Source of the DNA: Kiritimatiellaceae bacterium
GTDB lineage: Bacteria; Verrucomicrobiota; Kiritimatiellia; Kiritimatiellales; Pontiellaceae
Reading direction: 5' to 3'
NCBI GenBank assembly: GCA_002691095.1
Contig: NZGU01000013.1
Coordinates: 5,067 to 11,878, forward strand
Length of the DNA: 6,812 nt
Below are positions 1-6,208 of the stretch, in pieces. A program made the translations under genes and the position numbers. The notes under the pieces were generated by a model, which was not told where the DNA came from, made no database searches, and was given only the letters and a program-made list of their open reading frames with translations. Positions within the stretch are counted from its first letter, which is position 1, and each line of letters starts with the position of its first letter.

Positions 1-1279
1 CTCCATCAAAGCCACGCTTGCCGCCACTGGCATTCGCCCCGCGCAACCGCTCTATGTCTCCGTCTCCGGCGGAGCTGACTCCATCGCCCTGCTCCACCTC
101 CTTCATCAAACCGACCACCCCTGCCACATTCTCCACCTCAACCACCAACTGCGCGGCACCGACTCCGACCAAGACCAACAATTTGTCGAAACCCTCGCCA
201 CTCAACTCCATCTTCCCATCACCATCAAACGAATCGATGTTGCCGCCCACGCCAGCCAACACAAACAATCCCTTGAACTCGCCGGCCGCCACGCCCGCCA
301 CCAGCTATACCGCACCTGCACCGATGCCCCCATCGCCCTAGCCCACCACGCCGACGACCAACTCGAAACCTTCCTCCTCCGCCTCACCCGCGGGGCCGGC
401 ACCAGCGGACTCTCCGGCATGCAGCCCATTCAATCGCTCGACAACTTCACCCTACTTCGCCCCCTCCTCAATCATCCCAAAGCCGACCTCATTCAATGGC
501 TCCAACAGCAGCAACTACCCTGGCGCGAAGACGCAACCAACACCGACCCCGCCCACACCCGAAACCGTATTCGCCACCACATCATCCCCCTCCTTCAACA
601 AGAGCTCAACCCCAACCTCCTTTCCACCATCACCCGCACCATGACCCTTCTCTCCGACGAAGACCACTGGCTCGAACAACAAGCCCGCACCTACACCGCC
701 CAAACCGTCGCCACCGCACCCAAATCCCTTCAGCGCCGCTGGATTCGCCACTGGCTCCATCAACAGCAGATCGACGACATCCCCTTTGAAACCGTCGAAC
801 AGATTATGCAAGCACTCCAGCAACCCGACGGCACCCGCCACTGCGATATCAACGCCGCCGTCGTCGTCCGCATCGAATACGGCATCCCCACTCTCCAGCC
901 CCGCAACGATCTATCCCCGCCCCCCGAATGGACCCTCACCCAAACCGAAGGCACCGGCTGGCAACCCAACACAGCCCACGGGATCGGCATCCTCCCCGCC
1001 CACGCCTCCATCTCCCTCGCACAGCTCAACCACCGCGCCCTGCACGTACGACCACCCCGCCCCGGCGACCGCTTCCAACCCCTCGGCATGCAAGGTCACC
1101 GCAAGCTACAAGACATTCTCACAGACCAAAAAGTCCCCCTCGCCCAACGCAATCAAATGCCCGTCGTCTGCTGCGAAGACGAGATCGTCTGGCTCCCCGG
1201 CTATGCCATTGCCCACCACTGGCGCCTCGCAAACCAACACGCGCCCGCCCTCCATCTCCACCTCGTCAAAAACCAATAG
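1..1279 (+). CDS. tilS: tRNA(Ile)-lysidine synthase TilS, 5' end outside window
   Basis: This enzyme ligates lysine to C34 of the CAU-anticodon tRNA-Ile using ATP, giving lysidine so that the tRNA reads AUA and is charged with isoleucine. It is a cytoplasmic, normally essential enzyme. The frame is open from base 2 and shows 425 residues. The N-type ATP pyrophosphatase P-loop SGGADS lies at bases 65-82, and the family signature AHHADDQLETFLLRL starts at base 341 and runs into RGAGTSGLSGM. The C-terminal TilS domain begins near base 1037 (ALHVRPPRPGDRFQPLGM, then KLQDILTDQKVP and the closing EIVWLPGY). About 21 residues precede the P-loop, so only a few N-terminal codons should be missing. The ATG at 419 is internal because it falls inside the signature region. 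The coding strand is extremely C-rich, which opens long spurious frames. The next gene downstream is ftsH, a common bacterial pairing. Confidence 0.96.
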   Translation, partial: SIKATLAATGIRPAQPLYVSVSGGADSIALLHLLHQTDHPCHILHLNHQLRGTDSDQDQQFVETLATQLHLPITIKRIDVAAHASQHKQSLELAGRHARHQLYRTCTDAPIALAHHADDQLETFLLRLTRGAGTSGLSGMQPIQSLDNFTLLRPLLNHPKADLIQWLQQQQLPWREDATNTDPAHTRNRIRHHIIPLLQQELNPNLLSTITRTMTLLSDEDHWLEQQARTYTAQTVATAPKSLQRRWIRHWLHQQQIDDIPFETVEQIMQALQQPDGTRHCDINAAVVVRIEYGIPTLQPRNDLSPPPEWTLTQTEGTGWQPNTAHGIGILPAHASISLAQLNHRALHVRPPRPGDRFQPLGMQGHRKLQDILTDQKVPLAQRNQMPVVCCEDEIVWLPGYAIAHHWRLANQHAPALHLHLVKNQ

Positions 1280-1364
1280 AAGGGCAACCAAACGGCATGA
1301 ACGACCCCAACACCATTTGCCACTCCGAAAGACAAATGAACCCTCAGGGAGTCGCCAGCAAAGC

Positions 1365-1410
1365 GGAACCCCCGCCCTACCCATGCGCGGTGGAATGCCA
1401 TTCCCGTTCC
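1365..1410. repeat. Nested inverted-repeat cluster (possible structured RNA or dispersed repeat)
   Basis: Three complementary pairs nest within 46 bases. The outer pair is GGAAC (1365-1369) with GTTCC (1406-1410). Inside it are CCGC (1372-1375) with GCGG (1387-1390), and GGAATG (1392-1397) with CATTCC (1399-1404) around a single central C. The pairing is read directly from the sequence. Whether it folds as RNA, binds a protein or is a REP-like dispersed element is not shown. It lacks a poly-T tail, so it does not look like an intrinsic terminator. Confidence 0.4.
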
Positions 1411-1463
1411 TCATCAAACCCCCAACATAATCGAGGAAACTTGATGCGTTGACGTAAGGGCAA

Positions 1464-1472
1464 TGCTACCAT
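1464..1472 (+). promoter_or_regulatory. Candidate extended -10 promoter for ftsH
   Basis: TG-C-TACCAT is an extended -10 (TGn) followed by a hexamer matching TATAAT at four of six positions. It predicts transcription starting near 1479 and a leader of about 18 bases that keeps the Shine-Dalgarno. TTGACG at 1449-1454 is too close (12 bp) to be a normal -35, and TTGATG at 1441-1446 is too far (20 bp), so the call rests mainly on the extended -10. Confidence 0.3.
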
Positions 1473-1487
1473 GCACGACTTTTCACT

Positions 1488-1493
1488 GAGGAG
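1488..1493 (+). promoter_or_regulatory. Ribosome binding site of ftsH
   Basis: GAGGAG lies four bases before the ATG at 1498. It decides the start: the in-frame ATG at 1471 has no Shine-Dalgarno, adds nine residues not expected in the family, and would overlap the candidate -10. Confidence 0.75.
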
Positions 1494-1497
1494 CATA

Positions 1498-3516
1498 ATG
1501 ACAACTGAGAAAAAACCAACTACCCCCAAGAAAAACAAATCCACCCCGCCCCGCAAAGGACAGCCGCCGGTGCCTGCGCGCGGTCTGGCGGTCTCGTTTC
1601 TATTGATGGCCATCTTTCTAACCGCCATGTATCTCTTTTCCGACTCCTCCAAAAACAGCGGAGAACTCGACTACTCTGACTTTGTGACGCTCGTCAAAAG
1701 TGGCCGCGTTTCTAAGGTGGACATCGCCCACGATGGCGCTGGCAACCATAACATTATTGGCGAATCGAAAGACGTCGATGCCGCTGGATCGACTCGCTTC
1801 CGTACCGAGATCATCCTCACCGACAAACTGATGGAAATGCTCGAAGAGAACAAAGTTCAGGTTACCGTTAAGCGGCCCCGCACCGTCATGGTCTCGATTC
1901 TCGCCAACCTCATACCCTTTATCCTAATCTTCGGGCTGATCTACTTCTTCTTTATCCGGCAGATGAAAAACTCGGGCCGTGGAGCGATGAGTTTTGGAAA
2001 GAGCCGCGCAAAACTACTGACCCGCGACAAAAACAAAATTACCTTCGGACAAGTGGCGGGAGTCGACGAAGCCAAAGATGAGCTCTTTGAAGTGGTTGAG
2101 TTTCTAAAAGATCCCAAACAATTCCAGAAACTGGGCGGCAAAATGCCCAAAGGCGTTCTGCTATCCGGACCACCCGGAACCGGTAAAACGCTACTTGCCA
2201 AAGCTGTTGCGGGCGAAGCCGATGTTCCCTTCTTCACCATCAGCGGCTCCGACTTTGTGGAGATGTTTGTCGGCATTGGTGCATCGCGCGTTCGCGACAT
2301 GTTTGAGCAGGGCAAAAAGAACGCTCCTTGCATCATATTCATCGACGAGATTGATGCCGTTGGGCGCAGCCGCTTCAGCGGAATTGGTGGCGGACACGAC
2401 GAACGCGAACAAACCCTCAACGCATTGCTCGTTGAGATGGACGGATTTGATACACAGGAAGGCATCATCATCGTTGCTGCCACCAACCGACCCGACGTGC
2501 TCGACCAAGCTCTGCTGCGGCCCGGCCGCTTCGACCGACAGGTGGTGGTTGATTTGCCGAGCCTGAAAGGCCGGGAACAAATCCTCAACATCCACGTTAA
2601 AAATGTGCGCCTATCCGATCAGGTGGATCTCGAAAAAAGCGCGCGAGGAACCCCTGGATTCTCCGGTGCCGATCTGGCCAACCTCGTCAACGAAGCCGCG
2701 CTGCTTGCCTCGCGCCGCAAAGCCGAATTTGTCGAACAACAGGATATGGAAGAGGCACGCGACAAGGTCATCTGGGGGCGGGAGCGGCGCAGTCATGCGC
2801 TCGACGCCGATGAGAAACGACTCACCGCCTACCACGAAGCGGGACACGCCATCGCCATGCACTATATGGAGGAGTGCGAACCGATCCATAAAGTCACCAT
2901 TATTCCGCGCGGTCGGGCACTCGGTGCCACCATGCAGCTACCCAAAAAAGATCGTTACACACAGTCGCAAAAACGACTCGAAGCCGATCTCGTCGCCTTC
3001 ATGGGCGGGCGCGCCGCCGAAGAGCTGATTTTCGGAGACATCACTACCGGTGCACACAATGACATCGAACGCTCCACCGCCATCGCCCGCGCGATGGTCT
3101 GTGAATATGGAATGAGCAAGAAGGTGGGCCCTCAGAATTTAGGAAATAGCCGTGAACCGATCTTTATGGGGCAAGGGATGACCGGTTCACAGGACTATAG
3201 CGAAGCGACAGCCAACCTGATTGATGCCGAAGTGCAGCGTATTCTCACAGAAGCCTATGACACGTGCATGGACTTACTGGTCGAACACAAGCAGCAACTA
3301 ATCGATATGTCGGAGATTCTCATCGATAAAGAGGTGCTCGACGCCAACGAAGTGCAGCATATTCTCGAACATGGAACCCTCCCGGAACCACCAGAACCAT
3401 CGCTAGCTCCAACCCCTGAAGAGCCCTCCAAAGAGGCGGTCGATGAGGTGGAACAGACTGACGAAGAAGTGGCGGACGAAACGTCGGGAGATTCCTCAGA
3501 ATCCATTGAGACATAA
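1498..3516 (+). CDS. ftsH: ATP-dependent zinc metalloprotease FtsH
   Basis: FtsH is a membrane-anchored hexameric AAA+ protease that extracts and degrades misfolded membrane proteins and short-lived regulators. The product has 672 residues, a normal length. After a basic, Pro/Lys-rich tail of about 28 residues comes TM1 (about 29-47), a short periplasmic domain, and TM2 (about 131-153). The AAA module carries Walker A GPPGTGKT (224-231, K230), Walker B IIFIDE (279-284) and the second region of homology, with arginine fingers R341 and R344 in RPGRFDR. The peptidase motif HEAGH (446-450) provides two zinc ligands and the catalytic E447; D522 in AHNDIER is the likely third ligand. All expected residues are present, so the enzyme should be active. 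The last roughly 45 residues form a Pro/Glu/Asp-rich acidic tail, variable in this family and probably disordered. No terminator follows. Confidence 0.98.
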   Translation: MTTEKKPTTPKKNKSTPPRKGQPPVPARGLAVSFLLMAIFLTAMYLFSDSSKNSGELDYSDFVTLVKSGRVSKVDIAHDGAGNHNIIGESKDVDAAGSTRFRTEIILTDKLMEMLEENKVQVTVKRPRTVMVSILANLIPFILIFGLIYFFFIRQMKNSGRGAMSFGKSRAKLLTRDKNKITFGQVAGVDEAKDELFEVVEFLKDPKQFQKLGGKMPKGVLLSGPPGTGKTLLAKAVAGEADVPFFTISGSDFVEMFVGIGASRVRDMFEQGKKNAPCIIFIDEIDAVGRSRFSGIGGGHDEREQTLNALLVEMDGFDTQEGIIIVAATNRPDVLDQALLRPGRFDRQVVVDLPSLKGREQILNIHVKNVRLSDQVDLEKSARGTPGFSGADLANLVNEAALLASRRKAEFVEQQDMEEARDKVIWGRERRSHALDADEKRLTAYHEAGHAIAMHYMEECEPIHKVTIIPRGRALGATMQLPKKDRYTQSQKRLEADLVAFMGGRAAEELIFGDITTGAHNDIERSTAIARAMVCEYGMSKKVGPQNLGNSREPIFMGQGMTGSQDYSEATANLIDAEVQRILTEAYDTCMDLLVEHKQQLIDMSEILIDKEVLDANEVQHILEHGTLPEPPEPSLAPTPEEPSKEAVDEVEQTDEEVADETSGDSSESIET

Positions 3517-3518
3517 TG

Positions 3519-3546
3519 TTGCATCTTTTAAACAGATGTTTATACT
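3519..3546 (+). promoter_or_regulatory. Probable sigma70-type promoter for the lipoprotein gene
   Basis: TTGCAT (3519-3524), a 16-bp spacer and TATACT (3541-3546) form a promoter with a five-of-six -10. The spacer holds the small inverted repeat CATCT/AGATG (3522-3526 and 3534-3538), which overlaps the -35 and could be an operator or chance. The predicted start site near 3553 falls almost on the ATG at 3554. Confidence 0.5.
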
Positions 3547-3553
3547 TTAACAC

Positions 3554-3895
3554 ATGAAGATTAACACACTTGGACATGTATTATCCCTGTTGCTCTTGTT
3601 CACGGGTTGTTCGACCACCTTCAAGCCATGGACGCTGAGCCAACTCTCGCCCGGCATGACAACCGAACAGGTGACACAAAAGCTAGGTGCGCCTCACCAC
3701 ATCTCCCAGAAAGATGGCTCGGTGATTTATCATTACACATACACCGAACCCATCCCGCTTCAGAATGAAACCGTCATCCAGCGAGAAGACTCGGTCTTGC
3801 CGATGCGAACCGAACCGCAAGTCGAAATCAACACCTACCACTACGAAGTGGTGTTGGTGGACGGCAAACTGATGAACTACAAAGAGCGATACTGA
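3554..3895 (+). CDS. Small BamE/SmpA-like lipoprotein
   Basis: The product has 113 residues. A lipoprotein signal peptide (residues 1-18, hydrophobic core VLSLLLLFTG) ends at C19 in the lipobox FTGC. Ser at +2 does not argue for inner-membrane retention, so outer-membrane anchoring is likely. The mature part has the compact SmpA/OmlA-type pattern LSPGMTTEQVTQKLGAP (residues 31-47), followed by a G-S-V-I-Y-H-Y-T-Y strand and, near the C-terminus, the strand YHYEVVLVDGKL. This GMT-x-x-QV-x-x-x-LG-x-P motif is typical of BamE, which supports the BAM outer-membrane assembly machine, but many unrelated small lipoproteins carry it. True BamE is therefore only one possibility. No Shine-Dalgarno precedes the ATG and no other in-frame ATG lies nearby, so translation is probably leaderless. 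The gene has its own promoter and converges on the minus-strand gene after 4 bp. Confidence 0.8.
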   Translation: MKINTLGHVLSLLLLFTGCSTTFKPWTLSQLSPGMTTEQVTQKLGAPHHISQKDGSVIYHYTYTEPIPLQNETVIQREDSVLPMRTEPQVEINTYHYEVVLVDGKLMNYKERY

Positions 3896-3899
3896 AGGA

Positions 3900-4727
3900 T
3901 TAACGGTTCTTATCTAAAAACTGATTCAAATCGCGATTATCCAATGTCGGACTTTCGCGCTGGATCTGCCCACGTGGCACCGGTTTATAGGAGGGCCGCA
4001 CAAACGGCTCTTCTGGAGGACTGAACGGCATAACATTGCGGGTGGGTCGATACGGCTCACCAAGTGTTGTTGATCTCTCAACCGAAAAAGACGACCTATC
4101 CCGCGTCGATTCTCTAAACCGCTCCGTATCATTCGCTTCACGAGAGGTCTTATACGAAGGCGTCATGATTCCCGAAGCCGTGTTTCTATTCGCTTCCCAT
4201 GGATTGTCAACACGCTCCGAACCGTTCCAATAGGAAGTTCCCTCACGCGCTGGCTCGGTGGGTGCTCGTACACCAAAAATGTCTTTACGCTCCCCGCGTT
4301 CTCGCATTTCATACTCTTCTAGCCGCTTTTGATAGCTCGACCCTCTCTCCTCTTCGGATACGCCGAACATAGACCAATACTCCTCGCTCGCTGGCGAAGA
4401 TTCCTCGACCTCTTCCTCCGACGTCATCCACCAAGCATCCTGCTGATTCGGCAACGGTCTTGGCATCTGCCGCGGAGGCGGCACCGCAACGCGGCCCTCA
4501 TGCCGCTCAAACTCAAGATCCTCAACCTGCATCATCTCGGAACTTTTCACCTGTTCATCGTTGATCGATCCCGTATCAACCGTTAATCCACTCGCTACGA
4601 TATCGGTTCGTTCCCGAAGATATTTTCGCATGATGCGCTCTTTCCGCTCCGCCAAGGTCTCTTCAGCCCCCTCAACCACGGACACAAGCAGCAGGAGCCC
4701 CATGAAAGATTTGAAAACTTTTTTCAT
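3900..4727 (-). CDS. Hypothetical exported low-complexity charged protein
   Basis: I do not recognise this family. From the start at 4727 the product has 275 residues, beginning MKKVFKSFMGLLLLVSVVEGA, a classic Sec signal peptide with likely cleavage around residues 20-21. The mature chain starts with a strongly charged, probably helical stretch (LAERKERIMRKYLRERTD). It continues as a Glu/Arg/Ser/Pro-rich, predicted disordered region with scattered aromatics such as DAWWM and EEYWSMFG, a run PPPRQMPRPLP, and PPEEPFVRPSYKPVP near the end. No Cys, catalytic motif or second membrane segment is evident. An upstream in-frame ATG at 4745 follows AGGTAG but would put a longer, partly hydrophobic extension before the signal peptide; 4727 is preferred on signal-peptide grounds only. 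The gene lies 40 bp downstream of the rhodanese gene on the same strand and is probably co-transcribed. A periplasmic or envelope location is likely; function is unknown. Confidence 0.75.
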   Translation of the reverse strand: MKKVFKSFMGLLLLVSVVEGAEETLAERKERIMRKYLRERTDIVASGLTVDTGSINDEQVKSSEMMQVEDLEFERHEGRVAVPPPRQMPRPLPNQQDAWWMTSEEEVEESSPASEEYWSMFGVSEEERGSSYQKRLEEYEMRERGERKDIFGVRAPTEPAREGTSYWNGSERVDNPWEANRNTASGIMTPSYKTSREANDTERFRESTRDRSSFSVERSTTLGEPYRPTRNVMPFSPPEEPFVRPSYKPVPRGQIQRESPTLDNRDLNQFLDKNR

Positions 4728-4767
4728 AAAAATAATGTGGGCCATCTACCTACCCCGCGTCAATGTA

Positions 4768-5082
4768 TTATCCCGCTTGTGCGCTCACAAATTCATTCCA
4801 TGCCGGCTGCCCGCCAATCAAGGAGTAGACCGAGTGCACACCCCGCTTCCGAAACCACTTCGCCGCCATCGTCGACCGCACACCCGCCGCACAGACCAAT
4901 ACCGTTGCATCCTCCGGCGCAAGCACCGCTGGCGTATTGACCAACTGATCCATCGGAATATGCTCCACGTCTCCCAGCATCGGTGCCACCGCCACTTCAT
5001 CGGCGGTTCGAATATCAATCAACCGCAAGCCCTCCAGCTGCTGAACATCTCCCACCTCAATCTCAAGCGCATCATCCTGCAT
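4768..5082 (-). CDS. Single-domain rhodanese-like sulfurtransferase
   Basis: The product has 104 residues, the usual length of a GlpE/PspE-type single rhodanese domain. The N-terminal CH2A-like strand LRLIDIRTADEVAVAPMLG (residues 19-37) leads to H41-I-P, and the active-site loop CAAGVRS (64-70) holds the catalytic C64 that would carry the persulfide. The end, VYSLIGGQPAW, is the standard rhodanese closing motif. It has no signal peptide, so it is cytoplasmic. Rhodaneses move sulfane sulfur between donors and acceptors such as cyanide, thioredoxin or tRNA-thiolation and Fe-S pathways; the acceptor here cannot be inferred. The start at 5082 is supported by AAAGGTG eight bases upstream. The gene lies 43 bp after the tRNA-Ser gene, with no obvious separate promoter, and 40 bp before the exported-protein gene. 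Confidence 0.92.
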   Translation of the reverse strand: MQDDALEIEVGDVQQLEGLRLIDIRTADEVAVAPMLGDVEHIPMDQLVNTPAVLAPEDATVLVCAAGVRSTMAAKWFRKRGVHSVYSLIGGQPAWNEFVSAQAG

Positions 5083-5103
5083 CTGTTAAACACCTTTCAC
5101 TAT

Positions 5104-5121
5104 TCTCTGCTCGAACAGAGA
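5104..5121 (-). other. Stem-loop between tRNA-Ser and the rhodanese gene
   Basis: TCTCTG and CAGAGA form a perfect 6-bp stem around a 6-base loop, starting four bases after the CCA end of the tRNA on the minus strand. No T-run follows, so it is a weak terminator candidate. It could instead mark the boundary for tRNA 3' processing in a shared transcript with the rhodanese gene. Confidence 0.45.
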
Positions 5122-5125
5122 TAAA

Positions 5126-5217
5126 TGGCGGAGAGAGAGGGATTCGAACCCTCGGTACGCTTTGCGGCGCACACACGCTTTCCAAGCGTGCTCTTTAAAC
5201 CACTCAGACACCTCTCC
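5126..5217 (-). tRNA. tRNA-Ser (anticodon GGA)
   Basis: The 92-base gene reads UCC and UCU serine codons. On the minus strand the acceptor GGAGAGG pairs with TCTCTCC (six Watson-Crick pairs plus G7-U66), followed by discriminator G and an encoded CCA. The anticodon stem CACGC/GCGTG encloses the loop TTGGAAA with GGA at 34-36. A class II variable arm, GTGCGC pairing with GCGTAC (one G-U), carries a CGCAAA loop, as expected for Ser. The T arm is GAGGG-TTCGAAT-CCCTC. Every arm is intact, so it should be functional. Plus-strand frames reading EREGFEPSVR across it are the familiar spurious tRNA translation and not protein. Confidence 0.98.
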
Positions 5218-5230
5218 AAACGGAACGCGA

Positions 5231-5259
5231 AAGCTACACCCTACCTCGCTGCCATTCAA
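5231..5259 (-). promoter_or_regulatory. Candidate promoter for tRNA-Ser
   Basis: On the minus strand, TTGAAT (5259-5254), a 17-bp spacer and TAGCTT (5236-5231) sit about 14 bases upstream of the tRNA 5' end, the right distance for a short precursor leader. The -35 matches four of six and the -10 three of six positions, so the call is tentative. Confidence 0.35.
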
Positions 5260-5287
5260 CCCTCTTTTACACCCCAAACCACTCTGC

Positions 5288-5319
5288 TTTTTTATTGCAA
5301 TTCATGTTGCAATAAAAAA
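5288..5319. promoter_or_regulatory. Perfect palindrome, probable Fur/Zur-family operator
   Basis: The left arm TTTTTTATTGCAA (5288-5300) and right arm TTGCAATAAAAAA (5307-5319) are perfect reverse complements over 13 bp, separated by 6 bp. The core is TTGCAA-N6-TTGCAA with AT-rich flanks, the size and symmetry expected of a dimeric repressor site. It lies 25 bp before the Fur-family gene, and its right TTGCAA coincides with the predicted -35, so bound repressor would exclude RNA polymerase. The symmetry is seen directly; assignment to the adjacent repressor is inference. Confidence 0.65.
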
Positions 5320-5334
5320 AAATTACGCTACATT
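5307..5334 (+). promoter_or_regulatory. Candidate promoter of the Fur-family operon
   Basis: TTGCAA (5307-5312), a 16-bp spacer and TACATT (5329-5334) each match consensus at four of six positions. The predicted start site near 5341 leaves only about three bases before the ATG at 5344, consistent with the absence of any Shine-Dalgarno. The -35 is embedded in the palindrome. Confidence 0.45.
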
Positions 5335-5343
5335 CCTTCGTCT

Positions 5344-5721
5344 ATGTCCATTAAACGTACAACTGAACAACGCCGGATAATCGAACAAATCTGTCTAACC
5401 AGCCGTCAACCCTTATCCATTGATGACATACTTGAGCAGGGGCGCGCCAAGCTCGCTAAACTCAATCGTGTAACCGTCTATCGCAATCTCAACCGCATGG
5501 TGGAAGAGGGAACACTCAGCCGCCTTTCCCATCCCGAAAAAGGAACGCTCTACGAGCAGGCCGACCGCCCCCATCACCACCACTTTTTCTGCCGAGTTTG
5601 TGAAAACGCATTTGAACTGCCCGGCTGCGGTCTCTCGGAAAAGAAACAAGCCCCTGCCGGATTTGTCGTAGAAGGACACGAAGTCTTCCTACATGGCCGC
5701 TGTGCAGATTGCACATCATAA
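5344..5721 (+). CDS. Fur-family metal-responsive repressor, probably Zur-like
   Basis: The product has 125 residues, slightly short for the family. The N-terminal winged helix ends with NRVTVYRNLNRMVEEGTLSRL (from residue 41), whose VTVYRNL is the Fur-family recognition helix signature. The dimerisation/metal domain begins with the cluster HHHHFFC (77-83). C83/C86 and C120/C123 form the two CxxC pairs of the structural zinc site. Further candidate ligands are C95, H112 and H117. Fur relatives sense Fe, Zn, Mn or peroxide; a zinc role is inferred from the neighbouring MerC-like and outer-membrane genes. The frame is open upstream into the tRNA, but that extension is tRNA and intergenic DNA. 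M344 as base 5344 is the only sensible start: it begins MSIKRTTEQRR and lies just after the candidate promoter. No Shine-Dalgarno is present. The stop codon overlaps the ribosome binding site of the next gene, implying translational coupling. Confidence 0.92.
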   Translation: MSIKRTTEQRRIIEQICLTSRQPLSIDDILEQGRAKLAKLNRVTVYRNLNRMVEEGTLSRLSHPEKGTLYEQADRPHHHHFFCRVCENAFELPGCGLSEKKQAPAGFVVEGHEVFLHGRCADCTS

Positions 5722-5729
5722 GGAAACAC

Positions 5730-6197
5730 ATGAGCATAAAGATCGTCACTAAAACCCAGCACTGCTTCGATAAGATAGCTATCTTTCTAGCCGCCACCTG
5801 TGCTGTACACTGCCTGCTGATGCCCATCATCATCGTTACCCTTCCAATCGTCGCCACTAGCTTTTTTGCCGATAAAAACTTCCATCTCTGGATGCTCTAC
5901 CTCGTGTTGCCCACCACCGCCATCGCTGTTTTTCTCGGCTGTCGCGATCATAAAGATAAATGGGTCATCACTCTCAGCTCCCTCGGTCTCCTGATACTGA
6001 CCAGTGCCACCCTTTACGAACTTAACGCACACGGGGGGTGCACCACCTGCTCCACCGGGATCGATGGGCCTAGCCAAAGCCACACCCATGCCCCCCAGTC
6101 TTCCATCGTCTGGATCAACCTATCCGGAGGCCTCTGCCTCATCGCCGCGCACACCCGCAATTTTAGACTTTGCAGATCAGATACGTGTAATACCTAA
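5730..6197 (+). CDS. MerC-domain small membrane protein
   Basis: The product has 155 residues and probably four transmembrane helices (about 16-40, 52-70, 78-95 and 126-141). Helix 1 carries the MerC signature CAVHCLLMP (C24, H27, C28, P32). MerC is known as an inner-membrane mercuric-ion uptake protein, but many chromosomal MerC-domain proteins occur without mer genes and their substrate is undefined. Here there is no merA, merR or merP, and the gene follows a Fur-family repressor, so another metal such as zinc is more likely (inference). Between helices 3 and 4 is a Cys/His loop, HGGCTTC (101-107) then HTH (118-120), and the C-terminus ends in a second pair, C148 and C153. The start at 5730 is chosen for AAGGA five bases upstream, which overlaps the preceding stop; the ATG at 5709 lies inside the upstream gene without such a site. 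The next gene starts 11 bp downstream. Confidence 0.85.
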   Translation: MSIKIVTKTQHCFDKIAIFLAATCAVHCLLMPIIIVTLPIVATSFFADKNFHLWMLYLVLPTTAIAVFLGCRDHKDKWVITLSSLGLLILTSATLYELNAHGGCTTCSTGIDGPSQSHTHAPQSSIVWINLSGGLCLIAAHTRNFRLCRSDTCNT

Positions 6198-6208
6198 AAA
6201 AGGATACT

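Larger units (their letters stand above)
1280..1497 (+). other. tilS-ftsH intergenic region, no credible gene
   Basis: This 218-base gap has no ORF with convincing protein character. The frames that cross it are extensions of tilS shadow frames. It contains CATTTG/CAAATG (1314-1319 and 1333-1338) and a nested inverted-repeat cluster at 1365-1410, then a candidate extended -10 element and the ftsH ribosome binding site. No hairpin followed by a T-run is visible after tilS, so no intrinsic terminator can be called, and tilS transcripts may run into ftsH. Confidence 0.6.

Noticed and set aside
419..421. ATG at 419 as the tilS start
   Set aside because: The P-loop SGGADS at 65-82 and the AHHADDQ motif at 341 lie upstream in the same open frame, so this is an internal methionine.
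786..1452. Long alternative-frame ORFs across the tilS 3' half and the gap (786-1430 and 928-1452)
   Set aside because: They are Pro/Arg/Ser/Thr-rich by-products of the C-rich tilS coding strand, overlap a clear gene and have no protein-like pattern.
1471..1473. ATG at 1471 as the ftsH start
   Set aside because: It has no Shine-Dalgarno and overlaps the candidate -10; the ATG at 1498 has GAGGAG four bases upstream.
1941..2591. Long minus-strand ORF inside ftsH
   Set aside because: It is antisense to the AAA domain of an unmistakable ftsH and is Ser/Pro/Arg-rich with no domain character.
3929..3938. AATCGCGATT palindrome near the convergent stops
   Set aside because: It is a 10-bp palindrome inside coding sequence with no loop or T-run, plausible by chance and not a terminator.
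4561..5124. Plus-strand ORF opposite the rhodanese and exported-protein genes
   Set aside because: It runs through both minus-strand genes; the rhodanese motif CAAGVRS fixes the true strand and frame.
5125..5343. N-terminal extension of the Fur-family ORF (EREGFEPSVR...)
   Set aside because: This is the well-known false translation of a tRNA-Ser gene on the opposite strand plus intergenic DNA.
5730..6197. Mercury-resistance (mer) operon
   Set aside because: Only a MerC domain is present, with no merR, merA, merP or merT nearby; the Fur-family repressor context argues for another metal.
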